From the NCBI GenBank assembly GCA_030159075.1, contig BROG01000029.1:418501-482500 (forward strand): 64,000 nt of DNA, given 5' to 3'. Shown here in pieces: positions 1 through 30,500 of this stretch. Positions within the stretch are counted from its first letter, which is position 1; each line of letters opens with the position of its first letter. The translations under genes were made by a program, and so were the position numbers. The notes beneath the pieces are model-generated. The model did no database searches. It was not told the origin of the DNA and was given only the letters and a program-made list of their open reading frames with translations. Source of the DNA: Atrina japonica (Eukaryota > Mollusca > Bivalvia > Pterioida > Pinnidae).

Positions 1-307
1 ACTTAAGACTTTCATATTTAATAATAATTATCATATTTACAATGCATTAACTACAATTCAGAGCTTTTAAATATATCTGTATCAAGACTTCGTTCACATT
101 AGAATCCTCCGGCACTAAACGAGACCACACGTTGATGGGAAACCGTATTGGTAGTTAATTAAGAAAAGAAAGATTTCATGCTGTCTCCAAATAACGTAAA
201 CCGACTCTTCAAAAACAGTTTCTCCAGAAAGATTTTAAAACTGTCAGATTTTTCTTATCAGCGTTAAGATCAGACAGTTCACCACTCCTTGAAATCATTC
301 GTCATCA

Positions 308-314
308 TATAAAA
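308..314 (+). promoter_or_regulatory. Possible TATA box of the EB-module gene
   Basis: TATAAAA lies 60 bp before the ATG at 374 and would place transcription start near 338. A second TATAAATA at about 340 is too close to the ATG to be the main one. No transcript data support either. Confidence 0.3.
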
Positions 315-373
315 CGAAGTTGCGGTCGACAACCACTTTATAAATATATTAACCGGTGTAAAAAGTGGACATC

Positions 374-15701
<15,328 letters not shown>

Positions 15702-16221
15702 AAGTAAGTTACCGTTTCATTTAAATTCCTAAATACATATTTTCTAGTTTTCTATTTGTATAGTAAATAGATGGACCTGTTACCCTAGACACAAGTTATC
15801 TATTTTCTCGAAATCCATCGCTTCCTTAGTAACAAATGAAACATTTAGATTGATGATATGCATAGTATAGATACTAAAACAACATCACCACCCGTGCGGG
15901 ATATGATTTGCGTAAAAATGTCACATACACGTCCGCACAAACCTAAAACTACTTAGCAGACAAAAGGTGGAATGTAAGATGTTCACCAGGACTCGTATGC
16001 ATACAAATTCTAAGAATTTTCTTAAGTTTATTCTGAAATATCCTAAGAACAATCTAGGCTAAGTAATTTTCTTAAATTCTGTTGCATAAACAATCTTAGC
16101 AACATGCCTAGTAATTCTTACCTAAGCAGGTCGTAACCTGTTTAAGTATATAGTTGCTATCGCGAAAAGTCACTTCCACTTTCATGAAAACATTGATTGC
16201 ATCATTGATAGGAAATAAGTC

Positions 16222-16420
16222 CAATAGACTCTTTAGCAGTAATTGTGGTACTGTGACTTTCCCAGTCTAACAGTTGTCAAAAAGAGATACCCGCAAAAAC
16301 ATAGACGTTGTTATAGTAACTGATTGTTTCTTGACGTCATTTTCCGTGAATCTGTACCATTTTGCCAACCGGATGACTGGCAAAGTCACAGGACCGCAGT
16401 TACTGCTAAAGGGTCTATAA
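16222..16420. mobile_element. Short MITE with about 46-bp inverted ends
   Basis: AGACTCTTTAGCAGTAATTG on the left pairs with the reverse complement of GTTACTGCTAAAGGGTCT on the right, and the pairing continues to CCCAGTC/GACTGGC. About 200 bp, non-coding, in the last intron of the EB-module gene. Confidence 0.7.
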
Positions 16421-16925
16421 CAAATAATTCATAAAATGTATCATCTGTAGATTAATTAATCAGGACAATTTATTACCTATTTTCTCATATTAAAATCATT
16501 TTGTTATATTAAAAATTCATTTTCTGATAATGAAAATATAATTTTCTAACATTGAAAACTCAGTCGATTTTTTAATATTAAAAACCATTTTGTAATATTA
16601 AAAATTATTCATTTATATTAGAAAATAAAACCGAATTTTTAATATTGAAAAATAATGTTGGATTATTTGAAAAACGTGGAATATGGAATAAATTCCACTT
16701 TTGCTTACTTGCGAGCTTTTGGATTGGCAGTTCATTTTATATTTTTAATATTAGAAAATTAGTATTTTGATGTTAAATACCGATTTATTAATATTTAAAA
16801 ATCGATTTATCAATATATAAAAATGGTCAACGGCTTGCAAACCAAAGTGGAATCTATTCCCTATTTTTTTAACATTACAGAACATCGATTTTTAGATATT
16901 AGAAAATAGACAACAAAATCATCTA

Positions 16926-16985
16926 AAAAAAGAACGAACAACAACAAAACAACAACAACAACAACAACAACAAAACAAAAACAAA
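16926..16985. repeat. (CAA)n microsatellite
   Basis: Imperfect AACAACAAC run. Confidence 0.85.
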
Positions 16986-17461
16986 AGAGAGAAAAAGAAT
17001 AAAAAGAAAATACAAAAACTTATTGTTTACATAACAAGATTATAGTCTGCTTTGTAATCCATGTTAAAAATGCCAGATAACTCAAAATCACTGGACAACT
17101 GATGACTGTTTGTATATAAGCAAAATATTTGAAGACAACAAAAGCTTTCTCCGAACGAAATTTAGAAATTGTGTTACAACAGTAAAAGAATATCCCTGCG
17201 GTTGCATCAGGACCAGGGGGTTTATTATCACATTGCGACTTTTTATACTGAATAACAGACTTATCACCTAAAATTATTTGGATTTCAGTCAACACAATGC
17301 ATGTACATGATGAGGGAATCCAGAAAATGTTTGACTTTTAAAAGTTATTGGAAGCCTTTTTTCTGCTGATGATATAAGAATTTTGCTTATATGTGAAAAG
17401 TGGGGGTGGGGCGCCCATTGGTTCATACGCCTATGATACATATAGTTGTGTTCGCTTGATC

Positions 17462-19612
17462 GAGTATAGATAAGTCAGCTTTACATCAGTAAAGATAAGT
17501 CAGCTTTCCATCAGTAAAGGTCAGCTTTGCATTAGTAAAGGCAAGTAAGCTTTACATCAGTAAAGATAAGTCAGCTTTCCATCAGTAAAGATAAGTCAGC
17601 TTTACATCAGTAAAGATAAGTCAGCTTTCCATCAGTAAAGATAAGTCAGCTTTACATCAGTAAAGATAAGTCAGCTTTCCATCAGTAAAGATAAGTCAGC
17701 TTTACATCACTAAAGGTAAGTCACTTTCCATCAGTAAATATAAATCAGCTTTACATCAGTAAGAACATGTCAGCTTTACATCAGTAAAGGTAAGTCAGCA
17801 TTACATCAGTAAAGGTAAGTCAGCTTTCCATCAGTAAAGATAAGTCAGCTTTACATCAATAAAGATAAGTCAGCTTTAGATCAGTAAAGGTGAGGCAGCT
17901 TTACATCAGTAAAGGTAAGTCAGCATTACATCAGTAAAGGTAAGTCAGCTTTCCATCAGTAAAGATAAGTCAGCTTTACATCAATAAAGATAAGTCAGCT
18001 TTAGATCAGTAAAGGTGAGTCAGCTTTACATCAGTAAAGATAAGTCAGCTTTACATCAGTAAAGATAAGTCAGCTTTACATCAGTATAGATAAGTCAGCT
18101 TTCCATCAGTAAAGATAAGTCAGCTTTACATCAGTAAAGATAAGTCCGTTTTCCATCAGTAAAGATAAGTCAGCTTTACATCAGTAAAGATAAGTCAGCT
18201 TTCCATCAGTAAAGATAAGTCAGCTTTACATCAGTAAAGATAAGTCAGCTTTCCATCAGTAAAGATAAGTCAGCTTTACATCACTAAAGGTAAGTCACTT
18301 TCCATCAGTAAATATAAATCAGCTTTACATCAGTAAGAACATGTCAGCTTTACATCAGTAAAGGTAAGTCAGCATTACATCAGTAAAGGTAAGTCAGCTT
18401 TCCATCAGTAAAGATAAGTCAGCTTTACATCAATAAAGATAAGTCAGCTTTAGATCAGTAAAGGTGAGTCAGCTTTACATCAGTAAAGGTAAGTCAGCAT
18501 TACATCAGTAAAGGTAAGTCAGCTTTCCATCAGTAAAGATAAGTCAGCTTTACATCAATAAAGATAAGTCAGCTTTAGATCAGTAAAGGTGAGTCAGCTT
18601 TACATCAGTAAAGATAAGTCAGCTTTACATCAGTATAGATAAGTCAGCTTTCCATCAGTAAAGATAAGTCAGCTTTACATCAGCAAAGATAAGTTCGTTT
18701 TCCATCAGTAAAGATAAGTCAGCTTTACACCAGTAAAGATAAGTCAGCTTTACATCATTAAAGATAAGTCAGCTTTCCATCAGTAAAGATAAGTCAGCTT
18801 TACATCAGCAAAGATAAGTCCGTTTTCCATCAGTAAAGATAAGTCAGCTTTACATCAGTAAAGGTAAGTCAGCTTTACATCAGTAAAAATAAGTCAGCTT
18901 TGCATCAGTGAAGATAAGTCAGCTTTCCATCAGTAAAGGTAAGTCAGCTTTACATCGGTAATGATAAGTCAGCTTTACATCAGTAAAGATAAATCAGCTT
19001 TACATCATTAAAGGTGAGTCAGCTTTCCATCAGTAAAGATAAATCAGCTTTACATCAGTAAAGGTAAGTCAGCTTTCCATCTGTAAAGATAAGTCAGCTT
19101 TAGATCAGTAAAGGTAAATCAGCTTTACATCATTAAAGGTAAGTCAGCTTTCCATCAGTAAAGATAAGTCAGCTTTCCATCAGTAAAGATAAGTCAGCTT
19201 TACATCAGTAAAGGTAAGTCAGCTTTACATCAGTAAAAATAAGTCAGCTTTGCATCAGTGAAGATAAGTCAGCTTTCCATCAGTAAAGGTAAGTCAGCTT
19301 TACATCGGTAATGATAAGTCAGCTTTACATCAGTAAAGATAAATCAGCTTTACATCATTAAAGGTGAGTCAGCTTTCCATCAGTAAAGATAAGTCAGCTT
19401 TACATCAGTAAAGGTAAGTCAGCTTTCCATCTGTAAAGATAAGTCAGCTTTAGATCAGTAAAGATAAATCAGCTTTACATCATTAAAGGTAAGTCAGCTT
19501 TCCATCAGTAAAGATAAGTCAGCTTTACATCAGTAAAAATGAGTCAGCTTTGCATCAGTAAAGGTACGTCAGCTTTGTATCAGTGAAGATATGTCAGCTT
19601 TGCATCTGCCAA
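17462..19612 (+). repeat. 25-bp minisatellite array, about 85 units
   Basis: Unit AAGATAAGTCAGCTTTACATC followed by AGTA. TTACATC and TTCCATC variants alternate in places. Longer blocks recur: one pattern starts at 17701 and again at 18275 (about 574 bp), another at 18901 and 19251 (350 bp, 14 units). Many units read AAAGGTAAGTC, matching a strong 5' splice-site consensus. It fills half of the last intron of the EB-module gene. Confidence 0.95.
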
Positions 19613-19771
19613 TACAATACAAAACACACTGCTACTGTAAAATGAACTCATTTAACTTTGCACGTGATTTGTTCGTCTATTATTTTCAGATTTTGTATGT
19701 AGGTATATATTTCGGATAACAACAGATCTATATATTGTAAATATCACTACATTTGCTTTTTTATATTTCAG

Positions 19772-19860
19772 ACATTCAATTTCGGGTTGACAAACCAATC
19801 ATTGAAGATATATACATGTACAATGTTACTTGTACTCAAATAAAGCAATTGACAAAGAAT
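19772..19860 (+). other. EB-module gene, terminal non-coding exon (3' UTR)
   Basis: The acceptor tttatatttcag|acatt follows the 4.1-kb last intron. A canonical AATAAA at 19839-19844 lies about 70 nt into the exon. Assignment to this gene is inferred from position and strand; the cleavage site near 19860 is an estimate. Confidence 0.55.
19839..19844 (+). terminator. Polyadenylation signal AATAAA, EB-module gene
   Basis: Canonical hexamer within the inferred terminal exon. Confidence 0.55.
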
Positions 19861-20102
19861 CATGTTTTATTATAACTATCAATTTATACATGATTAAATG
19901 ATATTTTAGACAATTGTTTTTTCTCTCCACTTCATATTCACAACTGAGTGATTCTAATTCAAAATGTGTATCAAGCATTATGAAAAGAATAAAAAATAAA
20001 TAACTCATATTTCACAGTGATCGAATTTAGATTTGTATTTTGGTCAGAACTCTCAATCTTTCGTCTCCCTTATTTTCATACTCGCATAAGAGCACATAAA
20101 AT

Positions 20103-20650
20103 ATCACATAAGAGCACATGAAATATATGTATATTGTGGCTTTATATGGGATTTTTAATAGAGTGAATTCTTAAAATATATTTTTTACAATAAATTTGGT
20201 AGTTGACGAAACATGATGTATAATTGAGGAAAGGGGCAAAACCTGTGCATGCATGAATATTCCTTATATACCCAAAAATGTGCCAGATAATTCAATCTAT
20301 CAATTTCTGCGTTCATTATGAATTAGTATGCATAATATAAGAGAAAAAAAAATCAATGGTTAGACTGTGTATATACCATTTTCCCACTTAAATTATAAAA
20401 TCTTTGATATATCTAATACCTTTGTCATACCAATCTTATCAGATCCCGATTCTGTTGCTTTGAGTACAAAATTTGAAATATGAATTATCACATAAGAGCA
20501 CATGAAATATATGTATATTGTGGCTTTATATGGGATTTTTAATAGAGTGAATTCTTAAAATATATTTTTTACAATAAATTTGGTAGTTGACGAAAAATAA
20601 TACCTTTGTCATACCAATCTTATCATATCCTGATTCTGTTGCTTTGAGTA
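20103..20650. repeat. Duplicated blocks
   Basis: About 109 bp starting ATCACATAAGAGCACATG recurs at 20103 and 20487. About 50 bp starting AATACCTTTGTCATACCAAT recurs at 20415 and 20598. This fits a tandem duplication with an internal deletion in the second copy. Confidence 0.85.
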
Positions 20651-21066
20651 AAAAATTTGTATGAGAATAGTTTTATGGCCCTGGACCCTGAAGCATTGTT
20701 CAACCCAATATTAATGGAATCATGTATACATCGGTTCCAGTTTAGATTTTAGTATTGACATTCGAATATGTGACCCGATATTCTTCTTTGTCGTCATAGA
20801 AATCCAAAATCAATATAATCTCAAGACAAACTGTTTGACAGGGGATTCTTACTTCTCCTGATCGCACGGTCTAATTAAAACCGATCTCTCGTGGCTCCCG
20901 GCGTTTTCTGATATGTCGCGTAGAGGATCTAACTTTATAAGTGTGCCCTGTCCGACCAATGAAACAGCGCTCTATCCAAGCAGTGAAAAACATGCACCCG
21001 ATCTGTACCTGACTAAATTAGCTTATCACTATACAACTTTGAAAAACGGTTTACTTATGGGCAATT

Positions 21067-21572
21067 GAGTTAAAACAACACTATAGACTTTCTGTTAAGT
21101 CAGAACAACATTATAGACTTTCCTTTCTGTAAAGTCAGAACAACATGAAAGACTTTCTGTAAAGTCGGAAAAACATTATAGACTTTGTGTAAAGTCAGAA
21201 CAACATTATATACATTCTGTAAAGTCAGAGCAACATGATAGACTTTCTGTAATGTCGGAACAACATTATAGACTTTCTGTAAAGCCAGAACAACACGATA
21301 AACATTCTGTAAAGTCTGAACAACATTACAGACTTTCTGTAAAGTCATGATAACTTTCTGTAAAGCCAGAATATGTTATACTTTCTGTAAAGTCGGAACA
21401 ACATGGTAGACTTTCTGTTAAGTCAGAACGACATGATAGACTTTCTGTGAAGTCAGAACAACATTACAGAATTTCTGTAAAGTCAGAACATCTTGATATA
21501 CTTCCCGTGAAGTCAGAACAATATTATAAATTTTCTGTTAAGTCGGAACAACATGATAAACTTTCTGTAAAC
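21067..21572. repeat. 30-bp minisatellite array, about 17 units
   Basis: Unit TAAAGTCAGAACAACATTAT followed by AGACTTTCTG, with substitutions and some shortened units. Confidence 0.9.
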
Positions 21573-21591
21573 ATTATGACTTTGATTTGAT

Positions 21592-21672
21592 TTGATTTAT
21601 TGATTTTTTGTTTTACGCCATACTCAACAATCTTTCAGTCATATGACGGCGTCCAGTTTTTATTGGTGGGGG
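21592..21672 (-). mobile_element. SINE 3' fragment, minus orientation
   Basis: TTTTACGCCATACTCAACAA and the CAGTCATATGACGGCGTCC body match the full SINE at 26709-26964; the tRNA head is missing. Confidence 0.65.
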
Positions 21673-22165
21673 ATAAACCACAAAATGTTTTCTTTATTGA
21701 AAGTGTTTACTTCATAGAGGTAAAGGTAAAAATGTCGTAAAGGGGGCGTAGTGTTGTCTGTAATGAGCTTTAACTGATAGGTATTAGTTTATATGGAAAT
21801 TACTATTGGTAATAGCGGCCTTGGTATGAGATTATTGTTTATTTCTAAATAAACAGCATAGCTGCCTGCATCATCACCATATCTCGGCTATCATTGATAC
21901 GACATCGACAACGTTTATCGCATATTGCCTTAATTTATCTTCGGATCGAATACGGGACATATTTATGTCACTGACTACCTTCACGTACAGGTTTTCGTCA
22001 TTTGCGAAAAGTAGGACACTTGTATGGAGATTAGCCATATCAAGAAACATAAGAAATACAACAATGCAGTGTTTCAAAACGTGAATGATAGTTTTATCAC
22101 ACGACCGTAATACCAAGTTTAAAGTCAACGCTTGATGAACTTTTGTAACACGTTGCCTGGGAATC

Positions 22166-24813
<2,648 letters not shown>

Positions 24814-24910
24814 TAAATATTGGATTTCAAATCTCTTTTGTTGAAAATGACTAAGAAAGTAAAATATACATTGTAAAACGACATACATGACTTTGTATGT
24901 TGTGTCAAAT

Positions 24911-24916
24911 ATTAAA
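24911..24916 (+). terminator. Possible polyadenylation signal ATTAAA, SDR gene
   Basis: Common variant hexamer about 98 nt after the stop. No AATAAA is nearer. Confidence 0.4.
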
Positions 24917-25631
24917 AGAGGGACATTTTTGGTATCATCTACAACTTTTTAAGTTAAAGTGGTACCCATAATTTAAATACATAGTCACTGGTTATCATGA
25001 TACTTATTTGGTTCATCACCGCTTTGATTCAACACAAAAATACACCGAAGTTATTATAAAAAGGGAATTTCTAATAGACCACATGTAGTGTTTGGAGACC
25101 AAGTCTTTCAGCGAACCGCCGATGTAACGTGAAAAATTGACTCGCCGTAGAAATGCTACCCGGGGTCACTTTTCTACGATAGAAATCTTACCCGGGGTCA
25201 TTTTTCTGCGATAGAAATCTTACTCGTCTAGCCGTACAAAAAATGGCCCTCTTCAACATTTTTGTTAGTCATCCTGTGAAAAAGTAACCCCCATAGAAAA
25301 TTTACCACCCCTCTTTATTTTCAGGAATAGAAATATCTACACGGATGCCATGCATATATTAGACCTAATTATTATCTGGACAGCGGATGACCCGCTTGGA
25401 CCCTTAAAGGCAAAATAATGACCAAAATTTTGGTACACATCTAAATATCGTCTTCTCAGAAGCCAGTGATCAGATGTCTTTCAATTTCTGTATGTATTAT
25501 TGTTGAGTAGCCTAAATATCTACAAAGTTTGTAAATGAAAACAAAATAGGTCATTCCAAGTTTTTTCTCTGTCTAGCGTCTGCGGTCGATTTGGTTTTGA
25601 TATCATAGAACAGAATAATCACGAGAATATA

Positions 25632-25815
25632 AGATCCCGCTAGGGTCGTTTCGAATCAAGTGGGAAAGTTTGCCAGTTTTCTTGCGGAAGGTCGGTGGTC
25701 TTTACCCGGGTAACCGGGGTTTCTCCTCCACCAATAAAAACTGGACGCCATCATATGACTGAAAGATTGTTGAGTATGGCGTAAAACAAAAAATCAAATC
25801 AAATCAAAATCAAAC
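25632..25815 (+). mobile_element. SINE, 5'-truncated, plus orientation
   Basis: Starts within the B-box region (ATCCCGCTAGGGTC), runs through the SINE body and ends GTATGGCGTAAAACAAAAAA with an (ATCAA)n tail. Confidence 0.75.
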
Positions 25816-25956
25816 GAGCATCTATGATAAATACAAAACATAGCTCTCAAATGAACATTTAAACATAAACATCTATTTTCATCAATGTGAAAATTACTGT
25901 TTCATAAGTTATATACAAGTTTGTGTCAAAGATTTGGTTTCCATAAGTTTACTTCA

Positions 25957-25973
25957 ATTTTTTTTTTGTTTTT

Positions 25974-26008
<35 letters not shown>

Positions 26009-26050
26009 ATTTTGTTTGTTTGTTTGTTTGTTTGTTTTTTTGGTTTTTTT
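25957..26050. repeat. Poly-T / (TTTG)n tract
   Basis: Long T run with a TTTGTTTG stretch. Confidence 0.95.
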
Positions 26051-26708
26051 TTCTAATACATTAGTAAAATTCATAAATGTGCATTAAATTGCATTTGTTC
26101 TCATAAAATGTATTGTGCTTTTTCTGTCGTTTCTTTTTTCATTATAGGAAGGTAGGATTTTGGTTTGAGGGTGGACGCTAAACATAACAAAATAGAACGA
26201 CCTAATTTAATTAAATAATCATGTTGTGATCATCAATGGAAGATATGAATCACTGAATCATCACGTGGTTCCATACCCTGAAATCCCACGTGGTATTTAT
26301 TTGTCGAAAACTCTCATTATTCATATTTCAATCGTTGTGCATGTCTCTAAATCCGTAGAAATTTGTCCCGGAATCCGTGTCATTTTTCTACAGGTATGGG
26401 TAAATTTTCTACAAGTGCCCGGGATATGATTTCTACGTAGAATATTGACCCCGGGTAGTTTTTCTATGCGGGTCACTTTTCTAAATTACGCCGGCATTCC
26501 AATGGAAACAACTATGGCCCTTTATAAGCACACCTGTTCCTTTATTCATATGAAGCACACTTCATTCAGAGGTTTTTGAATCAAAAGAAGAAAAACCTAG
26601 CTGCAGCGTTTAACATTACATTTAGATATATCAACGATGCTTTGTCAATTAATAATGACAATTTTCATACAAATGTGAATTCGATATATTCCGATGAACT
26701 AGAAATTA

Positions 26709-26964
26709 ATTGTTTGGTTTTTTTGTTTTTGTTTCTTTTTTGTTTTACGCCATACTCAACAATCTTTCAGTCATATGATGGCGTCCAGTTTTTATTGGTG
26801 GAGGAGAAACTCCGGTTACCCGGGTAAAGACCACCGACATTCCGCAAGAAAACTGGCAAACTTTCCCACTTAATTCGAAATGACCCTAGCGGGATTCGAA
26901 CCAGAGGTGAGAGGCCTTGTGATTTAAAGCGCAATGCTCTAACTACTCGGCCACGGAGGCCTCC
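26709..26964 (-). mobile_element. Full-length tRNA-headed SINE with 12-bp target duplication
   Basis: On the minus strand the head has an A box in TGGCCGAGTAGTTAGAGC and a B box GGTTCGAATCC, resembling class II (Ser/Leu-type) tRNA. The body ends TTGAGTATGGCGTAAAAC. AACTAGAAATTA occurs at 26697-26708 and again at 26965-26976, a clean target-site duplication. The tRNA part lacks a paired acceptor stem, so it is not a functional tRNA gene. Confidence 0.88.
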
Positions 26965-27000
26965 AACTAGAAATTAGAGACACCACAGAATAATACATTT

Positions 27001-27070
27001 ATCATGTTCCCACGTTTTGATTGACCAGGGTTTTACCAAACCTTAGTCAATCAAAAAGTGGGAACATGAT
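27001..27070. repeat. Short foldback (about 25-bp arms)
   Basis: ATCATGTTCCCAC...TTTTGATTGAC pairs with GTCAATCAAAA...GTGGGAACATGAT around a loop of about 20 nt. Confidence 0.85.
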
Positions 27071-27335
27071 ACATTTGCTTCCTATTTGGATATTTTACTT
27101 ACTGTGGACCCAGGCGGGAAATGAACAGCCAGGCTATACTACAAACGTGATGATTTTGGCTTTCCTATTGTCATCTTTACACATGTAAGAAGTAATATCC
27201 CTTTTTTCGCCTGCATATGGTGACTATATATCGCAAAGGATCCGATATGCCAGATGTTGTTCGATGAACAATTTAAAATGTATAATGATGACGTAAATTA
27301 TCTACTTGATTACTACTTTTTTCCCTTATAGGTGT

Positions 27336-27580
27336 TTACCTCACACTCAAAAAATTTTTTCAGTTATATGGTGGCGGCCAGATTTTAATTACGGAGGAAA
27401 GAACGCAGTTGCCATATGCCAGGGAGATGTCCACCGGCCTTCAGCAAGTTGACTGGCAACTTTCTCACTAAAATCAGTTTGGGTTCAATCAGGGTTCGAA
27501 CCTGCGCTGACCAGAAGTGAGACGTGAGATACTATGTGGTTCAAAGCGCGATGCTCTAAGCACTTCGTTACGGAGGCCCC
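27336..27580 (-). mobile_element. tRNA-headed SINE, diverged, minus orientation
   Basis: Body TTACCTCACACTCAAAAAAT...GGTGGCGGCCAG and head with CAGGGTTCGAACCTG (B box) and CGATGCTCTAAGCACTTCG (A-box region), ending ACGGAGGCC. Confidence 0.75.
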
Positions 27581-30500
27581 GATTGGATACTAATTGAATG
27601 TGTTTTATTTGCATTGGAGTTATTGTATCATACACGTATATCAGCTACCATTTGGCGGTGTACATCATAAATATGTCTACATATAAATTGAACTAGTGTA
27701 TCGTTTATAATATAAACGGTTTGTATACCACGAGTTGCGCCCCTTTCCTTTTACATCGTAGCTGAACACAAAATAAATTTTGGTGCAACAGTACTGAATA
27801 TGATTGCGTTACCAGACGAAAAACATATAAAAGCAGTAAAGAAACAATACGCATATACTCACTGGTATATAGAGATTGGATCTCCGGACCGGCGCTACAA
27901 GTCTTCTTTTACAAGCAAATTAAAGTTCCTCTTTCGGCAATTTCTATTTATTATATTTTCAATTTGAATTGTTTCTGATTTATTGTAAAAGAAATTTAAT
28001 AGACCTTTTTCTAGTTGTCACTTTCCGTTCAGTTTTGTGGAATATTTTGTACTCAGATCGCGTGACGTCAACAGAAATGCGTCCAAGGTTATTCTGGTTT
28101 TGTAATATCTACATTGATGACATTCAATATCTTATTTCAGGTCTTTTAAGTGGGGGAAAGTTAAACTAAATGTCCATTTTTGTAAAGTTAATAAGTGACA
28201 TGCCGTTCCTATAGGCTACATCTCAAATCTGACTCCTTTCACTGTACGTAATACATATTTCTGGTGGCCAATGTGATTAACTCATTAATCGGATGTTATG
28301 TAGGACACATTTTTCCGTTGCTGGATCATAATATTATTACAAACAATATCGGAACGGAACAGTTCGGAAAAGATCTATTGTATAGCATCCTCGATTGAGA
28401 CATACGGACTAAAAGTATATGAAAACCATGTAGAAATTTGTAAGTACGTATACTTATTTTATTTCATTAGGATATTGTTCTTGTCAGAAAAAGGTTCCAG
28501 AATTTCTTTAGAAAATTACTCAGAATCAAATAATTTTTAGATTACATTAATTTCTGACAGAAATATAAGGGAACTATCAGATATACAAAATCTAGAAAAT
28601 GACAACAAAATATATATTCACTAATTGATTGAATTATATGATTTTGTATAATTGTGAGCTACATGTACGTCGAACATTACTAGTAAGTTAAACAACTACA
28701 TATTGCCACTACTTACAACATTCTCTGTTCAGAATTTTATCAATTACATCTCTATGATAAGATGTGTCTGGATACTTTAATAAAAAAAAACATTCATTGT
28801 ATAACTTCCCTCAACTGAGACTTACTGGGATGAAATAGACGACTGCATCTTAGCCACGTCGCAAGTATATAGAGGTACACGTTGTACAAAACCCATGAAA
28901 TATCTTATTACAGGCTTTTTGATATTGTATAGTTATTTTATGTCGATGCTGTTATGGTGAACTGATAGAGATGCGTTTAAATAGCGATAGTTATTTTATT
29001 GGTGTGCTTTTATGACATTTACATGGATGACACCTTTTTTGACTTGATGGTACACATCAGTTATGCTAGCGTACAGGCTCACTTATCATAGCCAAAATAC
29101 AATTTAAGGAATATGGAACTTCACAACTCTGTTGCGATACCCGGATATTCAATTCAGCTACGCCGATTTTCACATTTATTTTGATATTCATACACGTTTT
29201 CAACCATTATTCGATATGATTTTCATATCGGTAAGTCAACACGATGAAATTAATTAATATCAAGTCATTAAAAGATCTCAGTTTAGTGAGAATATAAACA
29301 TATTGCGAGCACAGCTCTTCAGAAATCGAACATGTTGTATAGCATATCGGCAATGCTAAGCTGAGAGGATTCCCTTCTTGACAGAGTTGTAAGGTTCCAT
29401 AGGAGGTAATTTGCAAATCATAAGGACGGGAAATTCAAAATCAAGATTAAATAAATTACACTTTAATATGCAGATTTTTTGAATTTCAGAACAAAATATC
29501 AAACTTCTGAAACATAAAGGTCTAAAGGACTCAATCCAGGAAATGCTATTCAAAGATTGTCAAATTACTATTTGGGATTTAAGATATTTCTAGCTTGTTT
29601 TAAAATGTTATCCCTAAAAAAAATGTTAACTTTGTGCAGTCACGATGAAATTGATATATATTTTTTTTACATTTCTTGTGCTAGTGTAATATGGAAATGG
29701 GTTAAGCGGTCTATTAATATTTCAGCTCGCAGCGTTTCCCCAATTCCAAAGATTCTTAGACAAGTTTCTATATGTTTCTAAATATTCAAGTATAATATAG
29801 TAAAATTATTTGTATCCGTGAGTATTCGTTGACAAGTTTTGGTTTCATTTTCTTCTTACGCGCGAAGCTGTCTACTATTGTAAACATAAACAGATCTAAA
29901 GTCGATCTATGAATTCCGATCGTTGTATGCATTATGCATAATGCACTTTGTAAATTATCTGGTGACAAATATTGAAGTTCCGTAGCATAGTGAAATACTT
30001 TTTCAGAAATTGCCCAATTAAAATGTGAAAGTATGCAGAATCTTGCTCTTATCCTGACTCCAGGCTGTACCCTTGAAGTCTCCATACAGGACACCAGAAT
30101 CTGACCTTGACCGATAATAAATTAAATGCAAGACAGTCGTAGAAGGTGGGAAAGTGTCGGGGATATTATATACACAAACGCACGTGTGTGCGATTGGACA
30201 ATCTCTTATGAATAAATTGTTTGATTATCACGAGGTGAAGTTACTGAGGTGAAGTAACGATGCGACACTGTCACATAGGAAACTGATATCTGGATCAGCT
30301 ATAGTAGCATAATGAATAATAGTAACTTTCGTATAGTTCACCTGTACATACTCAGTGCACATAAATTATGTAAATGATGAAAGAATAAGAAAATGGCGGT
30401 ATGACACTGAAACTCGACTTGAACGCGCTGGAGATAATACTAGCACATAAACTAGACTATTAATTTCAATCAAATCGGTTGAGATAAAAATGTATTTAGA

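Larger units (their letters stand above)
19861..22165. other. Intergenic region between EB-module gene and SDR gene
   Basis: Contains the duplicated block at 20103-20650, the 30-bp array at 21067-21572 and a SINE tail at 21592-21672. No promoter element for the SDR gene stands out. Confidence 0.5.
25110..26500. mobile_element. Inverted-repeat element with 'TACCCGGGGTCA' arms
   Basis: GTAGAAATGCTACCCGGGGT at about 25146 pairs with the reverse complement of GACCCCGGGTAGTTTTTCTA at about 26450. The arms themselves hold internal repeats. A SINE and a poly-T run lie inside. Confidence 0.5.

Noticed and set aside
17462..19612. CRISPR-like regular array
   Set aside because: Head-to-tail 25-bp units with no unique spacers, in a eukaryotic intron; it is a minisatellite.
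26880..26964. Class II-like tRNA gene on the minus strand
   Set aside because: It has A and B boxes but no paired acceptor stem, and it is joined to a SINE body with target duplications.
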